Below are positions 20,910 to 31,885 of a stretch of 64,000 nucleotides of DNA, piece by piece. How positions within the stretch are numbered: the first letter of the stretch is position 1; each line of letters begins with the position of its first letter. The notes under the pieces are model-generated. The model was not told the DNA's origin, ran no database searches, and saw only the letters and a list, made by a program, of their open reading frames with translations. The position numbers were made by a program, and so were the translations under genes. The DNA is from Phaeosaccion multiseriatum (Eukaryota; Ochrophyta, other classes), in assembly GCA_965112735.1 (NCBI GenBank), contig OZ218961.1, positions 2,976,001 to 3,040,000 of the forward strand, written 5' to 3'.

Positions 20910-23582
20910 ATGCTGCTCGTGCTCACTGCTCCCCTCTTCCTTCTCGTACTACTCCTGTTGGGGCATGGAGTAACATCATTTGAGCTGCCCGCTGGCTTCG
21001 AGTGCGACACTCGCACTCACGGTGAGACGTGGTGGAGTCATGTGGTCAACTCGTCCGCTCCAAATAGAACAAGTAGCAGCCCGAGCCAACTCGTGTCCTT
21101 CGCCCAGGGAACTTGGCTTCAGCAGTGGATACACGACGTGAGAGAAGAGGAGGGTGCAGATGCGTGGTACGAGGATACCCTGAGCGGTATCCTGATCGAA
21201 TACTGTGAGGAAGGCAGGGCCTATGACCACGATCGACTTGTTCCTCCCGGTTCGGAGAGGAGAGCACTGGATTCTAGTGGGAACTGCATTGAGGCCTCTG
21301 ACGGGGACACATCCCTCTATGCTCAGGGATACTGTGAGCGAACGAGGAACTGCTACTGGAAGGCTCCGGCGAACCTGGCGGCGAGACAGCGACAGTACAC
21401 AGACGAGGAAGCAAGTGCCTCAAGGAACGCAGTAAGGGACTGGAACCTTGAAGCCTTTTGGTCGTTCGGCCTGTACGGTGTTGGCTGCGCGGGCTTTCCC
21501 CTACTTTGCTCCCTGATTTTCTTTTATCGGCGCTGCCGAAAGGGCCTGTGTCGGTGCGAGAGGGGCTTAAACAGAAAGCGCGTGGGGTACACTACGAGCG
21601 AGCGATGGGTCTTTATCGGGACATTCCTTGTGAGTGGAATTGTCGCCTGTACTCTCGCCTGGTGGGCTTTTGTTGGTCATGTGGACTCTAATCGCGGCAT
21701 CACGGACGCCTATGCCACGGTTAGCGAGGCGAAGGAGGAGATGCAAACCTTTGTATCGGATGCCGCATCCCCACTGATTCTCTTTCAGAGCTCTCTCAAT
21801 GCTACCACGGAGGCAGCCTCAACGATGGTCGATGACTCATGGTGGCTATCGGAGGGACAACTGTTTTACGAGACGCGGATGGGATTGAATCGCTGGCGCA
21901 GGGCATGGATCACTCAGATTGAATACGATGCGGATGAGGAGGACGACATCAACGATGCCATACAGGATATAAGGGATGCGGTGTCAGACAAGGGGACATA
22001 TCTAGAAGAGAAGGTGCTGGGCAGTGCCGAGCTACTAAGAGAGGTGTCTGTCAACGCGGATGGGATACAGGCGGAAGCGGAGCAGTTGATGGAGAAGCTC
22101 GTTGCAGCGAACGAGACCTTTGTCGAGCGGGCAGGCTCGCTCGAGCAAATGGCAAACGTGGCGGACGTCAACAAGGCCGTGCACGTGTTGGTTCTATGGG
22201 GAGTCATAGCCCTGGTGGGACTTTCGTGCCTCACGGGGTTGTTGGCCATTGTGGCTGGGGTTGGACGGTGCAAGTCTTCCTTGTGGCTCGTGGGTCTTCT
22301 TGATATTACCTGGGTGAGCAGCGGTGCGGTCATCACCTTTGGGTTCTTGCTGTCCACGTTTGCCTTTGTATGCGCCGTGCTGTGGAGCGATTCCTGCTCC
22401 TGGATGAAACTCGTCTCCAGGGATTGGGGCCTCGTAACCGATGGAACCACCTCAGACACGTTCAACACATGCTTTGAACGCGGCAAGCAAGCGAATCTCT
22501 TTTCGGGGCTGAACCTCTCAGAACCCTTTAGCTTTGCGCTGGGGTACAACTCGGCTCTCAGAGTGACCAATAGACTCAATGTGAGCCGAACAGTGTCGGA
22601 GATAACCTCGACATTGGATGATCTAGTCAACGTGGTGAACGGGCTTAACGCATCCGCCTTGGAGGAGCTCAACAGTTACACAAACGCATCTGCATGGCAC
22701 GCCACATGCGAGTACAACCTTTCTTACACACGCACAGAGGTGTTGACTCCATGGGTCGTTGCTGCGGAGGAGTCGGGGGACTTTGGCTTTGGATTGACGG
22801 CGCACTGGGCCGATTCCTCGGACGGCGGGTATCAGAACCTCAGCAGACAGGGGCAAGAGAACGGCACCGCCTACATGGGGCGTGTCTTTGACAGTTACAA
22901 CTGCCGCACTTTCAACGACGACTTGCTTGATCTGTACAGCTCTGTCGCGGCCTCGGAGGAGAACAAGCTCACCATGGTGAACGACTTGATGTGTGTGGAC
23001 GACACAGACTCGGATTTGAACTCGAACTCAAACTCGTCTTCGCCTTCGTCCTTCTGCACCCAAGAGCTGTACGAGAATGAAACTGTAACGAACTGCGGAT
23101 GCACCAGCGTGGGTATCATGGCGCCTCAGTCTGTGTACAGCTTTATATCTGAGTACGACAGCAACCTCACGGCGTTGCAAGGCCGGATCAGGGAGCACGG
23201 CCGAGTGGTCTCGGCTTCAGTGGGCCACATGGAGAGCTTTTTCTGCCAGAGCCACTGCGGCTGGATGGCCCAAGCCTTCAAAACCGTGTACGCGAACGTG
23301 TGTGGTGACACCCTGGGCGGGCTGTTACAGCAGGCGCTTTCCCTCTTCCTTCTTGCCGTGTTTGGCATTTTCCTTCAAGTGTCTTCTGCGGTGCTGGCGG
23401 TGCGGTTAAAGGGAGAGCGCGCACAGGATATGGCTCGGATCTTGGTCGAGAGAGAAGAGAACAAAGTGGACATGCCGCTCTTCTTCGACCAGGAGGAAGA
23501 GGAGGCGGAGGAAGGCGGCACTGGGAAGAGGAACAGCGCGGGTGGGGGGACTTCTGCGGCTGGAGGCTTGGTAGTGATGTAG
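20910..23582 (+). CDS. Prominin-like five-pass membrane glycoprotein
   Basis: Intronless gene of 890 aa. A signal peptide (1-24) is followed by an N-terminal ectodomain, then hydrophobic segments at about 182-207, 233-257, 423-452, 457-495 and 803-835. This is the order of prominins: TM1, a short Cys-rich cytosolic loop (RRCRKGLCRCERG at 207-220), TM2, a large helical ectodomain with coiled-coil-like heptads, TM3-TM4, a second large ectodomain and TM5 with an acidic tail. Both ectodomains carry many N-glycosylation sequons and paired cysteines. Prominins mark membrane protrusions and bind cholesterol. Tweety-family channels share the five-pass layout and are the main alternative. Assignment rests on topology and the Cys-rich loop, not on a diagnostic motif. 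Confidence 0.65.
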   Translation: MLLVLTAPLFLLVLLLLGHGVTSFELPAGFECDTRTHGETWWSHVVNSSAPNRTSSSPSQLVSFAQGTWLQQWIHDVREEEGADAWYEDTLSGILIEYCEEGRAYDHDRLVPPGSERRALDSSGNCIEASDGDTSLYAQGYCERTRNCYWKAPANLAARQRQYTDEEASASRNAVRDWNLEAFWSFGLYGVGCAGFPLLCSLIFFYRRCRKGLCRCERGLNRKRVGYTTSERWVFIGTFLVSGIVACTLAWWAFVGHVDSNRGITDAYATVSEAKEEMQTFVSDAASPLILFQSSLNATTEAASTMVDDSWWLSEGQLFYETRMGLNRWRRAWITQIEYDADEEDDINDAIQDIRDAVSDKGTYLEEKVLGSAELLREVSVNADGIQAEAEQLMEKLVAANETFVERAGSLEQMANVADVNKAVHVLVLWGVIALVGLSCLTGLLAIVAGVGRCKSSLWLVGLLDITWVSSGAVITFGFLLSTFAFVCAVLWSDSCSWMKLVSRDWGLVTDGTTSDTFNTCFERGKQANLFSGLNLSEPFSFALGYNSALRVTNRLNVSRTVSEITSTLDDLVNVVNGLNASALEELNSYTNASAWHATCEYNLSYTRTEVLTPWVVAAEESGDFGFGLTAHWADSSDGGYQNLSRQGQENGTAYMGRVFDSYNCRTFNDDLLDLYSSVAASEENKLTMVNDLMCVDDTDSDLNSNSNSSSPSSFCTQELYENETVTNCGCTSVGIMAPQSVYSFISEYDSNLTALQGRIREHGRVVSASVGHMESFFCQSHCGWMAQAFKTVYANVCGDTLGGLLQQALSLFLLAVFGIFLQVSSAVLAVRLKGERAQDMARILVEREENKVDMPLFFDQEEEEAEEGGTGKRNSAGGGTSAAGGLVVM

Positions 23583-24012
23583 TCTTAATTTGAATTATAA
23601 AACACTACTTCGAAGTACATTATTTCAAGAGCAAAGCTAAGCAAGGCAAAGCAAAAGCAAAGCAATGAAACGCAAGGCAGCAAAGCAACGCATTAAACTA
23701 TAGCCGCCTCTTTGTCCACCCCTCCGTCCCTGTAATGGCAGGGCACGCTCACGCTCACGAGCAATGTCTACGCTCGAAGAAGGGACGAATCAAGCAGGCA
23801 CACGACTCGCTTGCGTCGAGCCAAGCCATTCGCAACCGCTTTCCATTCCTTCTTGACGTGCGCATTCCGCCTCCACTCCTCTCGACACGGCGATGGTTGA
23901 ATGCTCGATCCCATTCCCCATTCACGTCTCTCCAAAGGGACATCATCATCATCATCATCGTCGTCGTCGTCATCATCCTCCTCCTCCTCATCATCATCAT
24001 CATCACCCTCAC

Positions 24013-24043
<31 letters not shown>

Positions 24044-24106
24044 TCATCATCATCATCATCATCATCATCACCCCCACCACCACCATCATCATCATCATCA
24101 TCATCC
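23583..24106. other. Intergenic region dominated by (ATC)n
   Basis: The first part (23590-23700) has short direct repeats of gcaaagc and caaagcaa. From 23940 to about 24112 there is an almost uninterrupted ATC/TCC/CAC trinucleotide tract, reaching the 3' end of the DHHC gene. All six frames are open through it, which gives spurious His-, Ser- and Asp-rich reading frames. No gene is seen. Confidence 0.7.
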
Positions 24107-24820
24107 TCAGCCATGCTTACACTCATGACCGCACCCCCCTTGCTTACTACCGCACCCCCCTTGCTCTAGCATGTCATAGTACTGATACTCTCCCACCCTA
24201 CCACTCGTGCCGTCAGCTCGACTGCCCCCAGCGCCCATCTTCTCCATAGCCATACTCAATCTCCCACTGTCAGATCCGCCGCCGCTCCCGCTGCCTCCTC
24301 TTCGACCACTGCTGCTCGTGCTGTGGGAGCCCGAGAAAAAGGTTCGCACATTCCACCATAACCTCCTCAGCAGACCGGCTCCTCTCGTCTGCGGCTCTCG
24401 CCACCGCCTTCGCTTAATGACCTCGTAGGTGGTCTCGTTGCACAGCAGCAGGCGCGTGTGCGCACCGAGCAGCGATGCCAGCCACACAAAGTGGTATAGC
24501 GCGAGTATCGTCACGGAGAAGAAGACTCTGTTATGACGATGAATGACCTTGGCTCTTCGGACCAGTGCCAACCCTGCTACCACGTGGGTGTGGCCTGACG
24601 CCTCGGCGGCTGCACTGAGCATACCGTTGGTCCACCACCACACGCAGAGCAGGTACAGCCCAATGTCGAGAAAGCCGAACAGCAGAAAGCCGTAAAAGAA
24701 GCGATGGTTCCGAGCCCCGACGCAATCTGAGGGTGATGATGATGATGATGATGATGATGACGTCACCATGTGACGTCATTGAACAGGGGGAAAGCGCGAA
24801 GGGAAAGCAGGTAGGCAAGC

Positions 24821-24863
<43 letters not shown>

Positions 24864-27559
24864 GTTTAGAAAATTGTGCGGGCGCTGATACACACCGGCC
24901 AAGCGGTTGATCGGGTATTGAAGCACGCCACTGGGGGGGGGGCAGAGGAATGTAACGCAATACATGTAACCGCCAGGAACAGGACGCGGGATAGTGCGAC
25001 GCAGGAGCCACTCATTTGAATTCGCTGACTTACTTTGGACAAATGGGCAGTGATGATCGAAGCGATCAATGCACTTATTGCAAATGGGGCAGTGCTTGCT
25101 GCGTGGAGCCTTCTCCACCAGACAAGTCAGGCACATGTTGGTTACAGTCAGCTCCTCCTCCTCCGCCAAGAGTCTAGACAGCACCAGCACCACCACCACC
25201 ACCAGCAGCAGCAGCAGCAGCCGTTGAAGCACAAGAGCCCAAGATTGGAAAACAAGAGAAAGGGAGCAGAAGTAGACATGCGACCAAGAGTGAATGAGTG
25301 AGTGTGCGTGTGGGAGAGTGAGTGAGTGAGTGAGTGAGTGTGAGTGAGAAAGAGGGCGACAATAAGCACCGCACCCCCGAAGTTGCTCGAGCAGAGGAGG
25401 CGGCAGGCGGCGAGTCTAAAACTCCTCGGCACATGCCGGGGAGAAGATAGGAAGATAGGATATAAGGCCCCGAGAGCGGAAAGTAAGAGGGCGAAACAGC
25501 GCCCCAATTCTTTTGCTTTGCTTCCTTCTCCACAGCAGAGTGCGAATCGCAGGCCGATTGGGGATGCGCCTATGTCACTCCCTTACCCCCTCTCTCCCTA
25601 TGTACCCACTCTCTCTCGTATGTCTTTCTTACGCACTCTCTCTTGTATCTCTCTCCCCATGTCTCACTCACCCACGCTCTCTCTCTCTTTTATATATATA
25701 TATATATATACTTCCTCTCCTTTGCTGCGTTCCCCACCTTCCAAAAGCCCCACTCACCCACCCACCCACCCACCTGATGGCCGCGTTCTTCTCTTCTATG
25801 CTGAGGAGCACCTCCTCGCGCGAAGGGTCCGTCTCCGCGGTTTTGTAGATAAAAGTAAAAATGGCAGCGACACCCAGCTGAAACACCGCCCCAACGCCCA
25901 TGCCAAACGAGGCAGCCAGAAACCATGCGTACGCCGCATCGATTGCCATGAGCGAGAAGAGTGTCAGGCCCATTGCGTAGCCATTGCCCGAGTAGCCCAA
26001 CACCTTCCCATTGCAGCGGGAGGTGACGCCGAACCCCATGCAACACACGAGACCGGCCAGAGGGCATGTAAGGAACCAAGAGGTGAGTAAGATCCAAGCG
26101 CCGTGGAAGCAGGGGAGGAGGAGGCCCTTCCTGCAAGGCACGTTCTCGCCAGTCTTGTCCTCTTTGCCGTACTTGTCGATCTTGACGAGCATCGAGGCGA
26201 GCATCTTGTTCCCACACTGGTTCGGTGGTGGTGGACAAGAAGGAAGGCAAGGGGCGGGATGTGGATCAAATGAAGGAAATGAGAACTGAAGGAAGAAAAA
26301 ATAAAAGTTGGGGTCGAGCGTCGAGGAAAAACAGCAACGGAAAGCCAAACACGAACCAGAGAAGAAGCGGCAGAGAATACCATCACGACTTGAAACCTTG
26401 ACTGCACCACCTACTACCTGACTTACTACTGACCGAACCGAACCGAACCCAGCACGACTGACTGACCTGATTCGCGGCGTCCTGGGGTGTGTAGCCCAGC
26501 TTGTTGCTCGCGCGGAGGTCGGCGCCAGCGTCTATCAACGTCGCCACAGTGGATGTGTTGCCCGTGCCCATCACAGCCCAGTGCAAGGGGGTGTTGCCCT
26601 CGTCTCCGTCACCCCTCTTGATCCCCACCCCGGCTCCGTAGCTGAGCAGGACCCTCAGCAACTCAATGCTGTGGCCCTTGAGTTTGGTGGCGTAGAGCAG
26701 AGGGGTGAAGCCTTTGGAATCTTCCGCATTGACGTCGGCTCCGCATGCCAGGAGGTACATGGCCAGCGCCACGTAGTCCATCTGAGTGAGGGAGGGATTG
26801 AGTGAGGAAGGAGGGAGTGAGGGAGGGAAGGAGGAGTGAGTGAGTGAGTGAGTGAGGGAGGGAGTGAGCGAATGGGTGAGTGACTCAACTCTCTTCGCCC
26901 GCAAAACATGACTGACCTGCGCGCATAGATGGAGAGCCGTCTGGCCATACTTGTTGCAGTGGTGGACGTCTGCGCCCCCCTTTATGAGCTGCACACACAC
27001 ACTCATATTCTGCTGGCGACATGCCCATTGCATCGCCGTCTCCTGCAGTATGCCTACACGGTAGCAGAGAGAGCAAGAGAGACATCGGATATTTACACAA
27101 ATCGTACGCTCGAGTGCGCCACAAAACCGTGTGCACCAACCCCACTACTGTCAAACATTTGCCCACGCCCTTGGTTGAAAGCCACTACTACGTTTTGCAA
27201 AGCCTCCCATAGTATGACCTCCGCGCCACTCGGCACCCACCTCCTGCGGCCGAGGCGGGGGCCCCCAGCTCCAGAAGAGAAACGACGACCTGCACTCGGT
27301 TGTTGATGGCCGCCCAGTGGAGAAGGGGGACGTCCTCGTGGTCTCTGTCGGACGCTTTCACCGTCTGTAAGGAGAGGAGGGGAGTCAATAACAATCCTCG
27401 GAACAAATCTTTCCACATTCTTCTCACCTTCCCCACCAAAGCGGTGAGTTCTTCCAGCTCCCCAAACTGGCATGCTCGCACAGCCAGTGCGATTTGGGCC
27501 TCGGCATCCTTCTCCGTGGCCTCCTGGGTCATTGGGAGCGGCTGGAGTAGAGAAGGCAT
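24107..27559 (-). CDS. Ankyrin-repeat DHHC palmitoyltransferase (HIP14/AKR1 type)
   Basis: Seven exons: 27559-27428, 27364-27230, 27042-26917, 26781-26467, 26216-25774, 25173-25034, 24726-24107, giving 636 aa. The end of exon 2 uses an atypical GTGGCG donor and is the least certain junction; the alternative GTGGGT nearby breaks the frame. Residues 30-235 form ankyrin repeats ([31 protein letters not shown]). Two pairs of transmembrane helices follow. Between them lies the zinc-binding CLTC...HCPICNKC cysteine-rich domain with the catalytic DHHC at 423-426, continuing across an intron as [15 protein letters not shown]. These enzymes S-acylate cysteines of membrane proteins, usually at the Golgi. 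The Ser/Gly-rich C-terminal tail ends in a Cys/Gly repeat. The start could instead be the ATG at 27532. Confidence 0.9.
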
Positions 27560-27630
27560 GGGGAGGCGGAGGCGAGAGCGGAGGAAGCGGATGGCACTGG
27601 ATGGCTGTCGCTTGATTGCCTCACTTTCGG
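27560..27630. promoter_or_regulatory. Very short bidirectional promoter region
   Basis: Only 71 bp separate the divergent ATGs of the DHHC gene (27559) and the threonine aldolase fusion (27631). The segment is GC-rich with no TATA box. Either the two transcripts overlap at their 5' ends or one core promoter fires both ways. If the DHHC start is the ATG at 27532 the gap is 98 bp. Confidence 0.55.
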
Positions 27631-30300
27631 ATGGCCGGGACCTTCCGGCCTCTGCTCCGGGGGGAAGCGGCACTGGAGTTGCTGCTGCTTGTGCTTCTTT
27701 GTAGTTGCGGCTGCCTGCATGTCTCGTCGTTCGCCGTGGTGGGCGCCCGTTGGTGGTATTCTAGGCCAGCACTTTCGCGGGGTAGTGGGAGCGAAGAAAG
27801 GAGAGGTCATGCGGTCAAATGGGCAGGCATGGTTGCTCCACCTCGGTCACCGGTGGGTGCAGATGATGGTGGACGCAGACGCAGTGATATAAGAATGGGA
27901 GCGGAGGCGAGACCAATAGCATCTGACTCAGGATTTAGGATGTTGCGAATGCCTGGTGGGAAGAAGAGAGGCGTAGACTTGCGGTCCGATACTGTGACCG
28001 AGCCAACTCCTCACATGCGAAAGGTGATGAGCAAAGCAGAAGTAGGGGATGACGTGTTCGGGGAAGACCCCACAGTGAACAAGCTGCAGGAGGAGGTGGC
28101 AGGGCTCTTGGGCAAGGAGGCGGCCCTCTTTGTGCCCTCCGGAACCATGGCAAACCTCATCGCAAATCTCGTTTGGTGCAATCAACGCGGCTCGGAGATG
28201 ATATGCGGCGACCTCAGCCACTGCTACATGTGGGAAAGTGCCAATGCGGCGCAGTTTGGAGGAATTGCCTATCGCCCCATTCCCAACCAAGAAGACGGCT
28301 CGATATTACTCAAGGACATCCGTGCTGCAGTCCGGAGCAACAACGTGCACTTCCCCACCACCCGACTGGTGAGTCTGGAGAACTCACACAATCAGTGCGG
28401 CGGCCGGGTGCTTTCAGGGGCCTACGTGGATTCAGTGGGAGAGTTTTGTCACGAGGCAGGCCTCCGGCTTCACATGGACGGCGCTCGTCTGTGGAATGCG
28501 GCCGCGGCTTTGGGCGAGGATCCTGCTCGCCTAGTGCAGAGCTGCGATAGCATCACTGTGAGTTTCTCCAAAGGATTAGGGGCCCCTGTGGGCAGCTGCA
28601 TTGTTGGCAGCGCCGACTTTATTGCTCGCGCTCGGCGCGCTCGAAAAGCGCTCGGGGGGGGCATGAGGCAATCGGGTGTACTGGCAGCAGCGGCGTCCGA
28701 AGGGCTCTCAAAGATGCTCCCCAGGATCGGGGAGGACCATACCAATGCCAGGAAGCTGGCGCGTGGTATCCACAGGTTGGGAATGCCGGGGGGGTTGCAG
28801 GTTAGACCAGAGACGGTGGAGACGAACATTGTCTTGGTTACCGTGGGACCGGATCTGGAAGCACTGGGTATGGATGCAGAAGATTTCGTGGAGCAGCTTG
28901 CACAGAAGGATATCTTTTGCTGTGCCCTGGACCCTACCACGGTTCGGTTTGTGACCCACTATCAGATTTCAACGTCGGATATTTTTAGGGCCATTTCAGC
29001 TGTGAGGGATGTGCTGGAAGAGGCCGGATTGACGCCGTCAGAAGCTCCGGTTGCTCCTCCTGCTGCTCCTCCTCCTGCTGCTCCCGCTGCTTCCGTTGCT
29101 CCTGCTCCTGCTGCCGCTGCTGTTGCTACTCCTGGTGAGGGCGATGTTAGTGCTGGTGTTGTTGTTGCTGCTGCTCCAATCGAGAGCGAGGCGGCGACTG
29201 CAGCAAAAGGTGCAAGTGCGGACGACAGTGAGCCAGTCATGACCACAGCTGAGACCCGCGGTAGTGCGGCGAGCGGCGGTGGGGAGTCTGTATGGAGTAG
29301 TTCCCCAGACGATCACATCTCTTCTTCGTCTACTCAGTATCAGCACGGGGAGGAGTGCCCAGTCTCAGTCACCACAGCCGACCTTGACACATACGAGGAG
29401 GTGTGTGTGCGAGGCATGTCGGTTACAGAACGGGGCTTCGTGGCCATTTTGGAGAGCACCGGCAGCGGCCGGGCCCTGCGGGTGCTCATCACACCTGAGG
29501 ACCCCATGAGCAGCGGTTTGGACGTGAATGAGCCGGGGACGCCAGAGGCGGTGACTTTGCTGCAGCTGCTGCAAGGTATTGATGTGCGCAGTCACTTGCC
29601 GGAGCGTTTCTTGCAAATGAAGATGGAGTGCGAGGAGCCTGTGCGTCTCAAGGAGGTGTACATTCACCAGCTGTACTCGTCGCATGGGCCGCTCAAAGCT
29701 ACGCTAGTGGGGGAAGAGGAGCACACGGAGGAAGAGCAAAGCGCGGATGGTGGAGTGTTTGGGGGCGAAGGGTTTTCAGCAACGGACGATGTGGGGCCGT
29801 GCAGACCGGAGCTGCAGTGCGAGGTGCAGAGCGGCTTCGAGGTGATTGCAATGATCCTTCGATACGGTTGCACAAAGGTCTATGTGAAGCCTGAATTGCT
29901 CTACGAGAAGACGGATGTGGATGGGCCCGCCTCTTGCTTCGACGCACTGTCCATTCCGAAGCGCTATCCCAACCTCATGGGTTTCGAGGCGAAGAAAGGC
30001 GCTCAGCACGGCGATCTTGCCGCCGCTGCGGCGGCTGCCGCGATTGACCAAGCCGCGAGGATGAAGCAGGACCTTCTCACGGAGGAAGAGGAAGAGGTAG
30101 AGATGGTGGAGGACGAGGAGGCAGAAAATGCAGTGGAGCCCCTGAATGCGGCGGATGTGGCACAGCTGCTGGAGAACTTTGAGGCCGCGATGATAGAAGG
30201 AGACGATGAGCGAGCGTCCGGTATTCGCGGCATGCTGGCCACGGCGCCAGAGAGCGAGAGAGAGAGGATAGAGGAGGGACTCAACTCACGCATGCGCTGA
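27631..30300 (+). CDS. L-threonine aldolase fused to a DUF151/UVR (bifunctional-nuclease-like) protein
   Basis: Intronless frame of 889 aa from the ATG at 27631. Residues 1-35 are a signal-peptide-like leader (ELLLLVLLCSCGCLHVSS) followed by FAVV, resembling the phenylalanine cleavage motif of secondary plastid targeting. Residues about 113-468 are a low-specificity threonine aldolase: VDLRSDTVTEPT, VGDDVFGEDPT, LFVPSGTMAN, LHMDGARLWNAA and the PLP lysine K314 in SFSKGLGAP. It would split threonine into glycine and acetaldehyde. An Ala/Pro/Val linker (about 470-585) joins a DUF151 domain (about 588-780) with a 45-residue acidic insertion. A UVR-like helical motif follows (about 847-869, LENFEAAMIEGDDERASGI). 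DUF151 plus UVR is the layout of plant BBD nucleases. I know of no reported fusion of these two enzymes. No stop, intron or frameshift separates them. Confidence 0.87.
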   Translation: MAGTFRPLLRGEAALELLLLVLLCSCGCLHVSSFAVVGARWWYSRPALSRGSGSEERRGHAVKWAGMVAPPRSPVGADDGGRRRSDIRMGAEARPIASDSGFRMLRMPGGKKRGVDLRSDTVTEPTPHMRKVMSKAEVGDDVFGEDPTVNKLQEEVAGLLGKEAALFVPSGTMANLIANLVWCNQRGSEMICGDLSHCYMWESANAAQFGGIAYRPIPNQEDGSILLKDIRAAVRSNNVHFPTTRLVSLENSHNQCGGRVLSGAYVDSVGEFCHEAGLRLHMDGARLWNAAAALGEDPARLVQSCDSITVSFSKGLGAPVGSCIVGSADFIARARRARKALGGGMRQSGVLAAAASEGLSKMLPRIGEDHTNARKLARGIHRLGMPGGLQVRPETVETNIVLVTVGPDLEALGMDAEDFVEQLAQKDIFCCALDPTTVRFVTHYQISTSDIFRAISAVRDVLEEAGLTPSEAPVAPPAAPPPAAPAASVAPAPAAAAVATPGEGDVSAGVVVAAAPIESEAATAAKGASADDSEPVMTTAETRGSAASGGGESVWSSSPDDHISSSSTQYQHGEECPVSVTTADLDTYEEVCVRGMSVTERGFVAILESTGSGRALRVLITPEDPMSSGLDVNEPGTPEAVTLLQLLQGIDVRSHLPERFLQMKMECEEPVRLKEVYIHQLYSSHGPLKATLVGEEEHTEEEQSADGGVFGGEGFSATDDVGPCRPELQCEVQSGFEVIAMILRYGCTKVYVKPELLYEKTDVDGPASCFDALSIPKRYPNLMGFEAKKGAQHGDLAAAAAAAAIDQAARMKQDLLTEEEEEVEMVEDEEAENAVEPLNAADVAQLLENFEAAMIEGDDERASGIRGMLATAPESERERIEEGLNSRMR

Positions 30301-30475
30301 GCTTGCGTCCACCCTCAATCCGCCCCTTGTTTATAGATTAGAAGCAGCGACTCAGAAGAAAGACAGCTAAATCTTTATGAAATATACCTTGTTTATACGA
30401 CGTTATATATATATGAGCGGATTGCGACTTGCCGCATCGCCAAAGTCTCCGCTGCTTCACACCACTCTGTTTACC

Positions 30476-31023
30476 TTATAGGGGTTGTATCTCAATTTCC
30501 TCCTCTGAACCTTTTGTGTAAGGCAGCGTGAGGGATTTACTCATCACGGCCACACCGTCGTTCAGGCTATTTGCATGCCATGTGGCATCACCCCGCCAGC
30601 GTCTCCCCGCCCCCCTACTTACTTTCTCGCGACATCTGGATTGCGGGCCTTGGCTTCTGAGTAGGCCGAGAACTCGTCGCGTTTTCTGAAGTACAGCTTG
30701 TTCGTCTCCTCCTTCAGGTAAGTGTTGTGCCCCTCTGGCACACTGAACGTAGCCCGACTTTCTCCCAGCTTGCCCGCAAGGCTTGTCCCTTGGAATCCAA
30801 TTAGGTTGCCCATGCCGTTGTTGCGCGGCCGTACATTGGTCTCTCGAATGGTGCTCGATATCGGGACCATTGTGCCGGGTGGTAAATTCCTCTCCTTCTC
30901 TTGATGATTTACAAACAGCCTTCTGTTCTCACTCATCCAAACATCGCTTTTTTCCACCACAGCGAACGGAGTGAGTAGTGAGGCCGTCTGGTGCAGCTGC
31001 CGCATCCCATCCTCATCCGTCAT
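30476..31023 (-). CDS. Small conserved-looking protein of unknown function
   Basis: Two exons, 31023-30623 and 30566-30476, give 163 aa. The unspliced frame would stop immediately after the donor (aagtaa). Splicing at AA|GTAAGT to TAG|C restores a sensible C-terminus (LNDGVAVMSKSLTLPYTKG, then EEEIEIQPL) in phase, which supports the intron. The protein is hydrophilic, without cysteine-rich or membrane segments, and contains SDVWMSENRRLFV, LPPGTMVPISSTIRETNVRP and TYLKEETNKLYFRKRDEF. I do not recognise the family. It is divergent from the CX9C gene, 303 bp away. Confidence 0.65.
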
Positions 31024-31326
31024 AGTCCTTCCTGTGCCTCCTCTCCTGCTGCTGCTTTGGTCAAGATGTAGAGGGAGAAAACAAAGACGTAACAAGAGCT
31101 ACAAGAAGAATCTCTGATGCACCGTGGGTCGAGAGAGGAGAAAAAAAGGTCGAAGGTCTGTCTGTGGGGCAATATAGCCCCTGACGCAAGCAATTCGAAA
31201 CGCTCGATCGATCTATGCTCAATGACATAGTCGGGCCGGGGGAGGCGTGGATCCGTCAGGAAAAAAAACCTTGAGAGAGACGACAAGAGACGAATATACA
31301 AGAGAGACACACGTTAATTTGCTAAC

Positions 31327-31885
31327 ATGTCTGCACCGGCTGGGGAGCAAGCTCTGCGCCTCCCAGACTTCTTCCCTCGAGTTCCCAAGCAGTGCAAAAA
31401 ACAGGCCCAGCCCTTCTTTGATTGCTTCAGCGAGAAAGGGGAGCAGCCCCCGGAAGGGGTGAGTTGGGACTGAATTAATGCAGGAAGTCAAAAAGGCTCT
31501 GTACTGCCGGCGGATGCGGGTTTGTCGGCGCCTCTCACTCATGTCTGTCCCCCGCTCTTTGCCTCCGATCCACCTGCTCTCCTCCGTCTCACCCCCTCTG
31601 TGCAACATTGTCAGGACAAGGAGGCCGGCCGGACGGCCCTAAAGGAGTGCGCCTCTTTGCTAGGCCCGTATGAGAAGTGCATGACGAAAAGGTGTGTGCA
31701 AGGTACAGCTTGTCTCATGTTTTCCCTTTTGTTCGTGGGGGAGGCAATGGCGGGGCGGTACAATTGTCTCCAACCCTCCTGCTCCTCGCCCTCCTTCCAA
31801 TTTACGACCTTGTAGATTACGGAAGAAGCCGGAAAATCTTATCCGCGTACAAGAGGAGTACCGCATCAAGGGGGAGAGTACCTAG
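31327..31885 (+). CDS. Twin-CX9C (CHCH) mitochondrial-type protein
   Basis: Three exons, 31327-31458, 31615-31691 and 31816-31885, give 92 aa. It is too short and split to be obvious without splicing. Two CX9C motifs are exact: CKKQAQPFFDC and CASLLGPYEKC, each predicted to lie in one helix of a coiled-coil-helix hairpin closed by two disulphides. Such proteins are imported into the mitochondrial intermembrane space by the MIA40 disulphide relay. Many are cytochrome oxidase or complex I assembly factors. The sequence does not tell which member this is. The basic C-terminus reads KRLRKKPENLIRVQEEYR. Confidence 0.82.

Noticed and set aside
26383-26466. Extension of the ankyrin exon past the donor at 26466
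   Set aside because: The unspliced frame runs through ctgactgac-type repeat. Splicing at GTCAGT gives continuous ankyrin to DHHC coding in phase.
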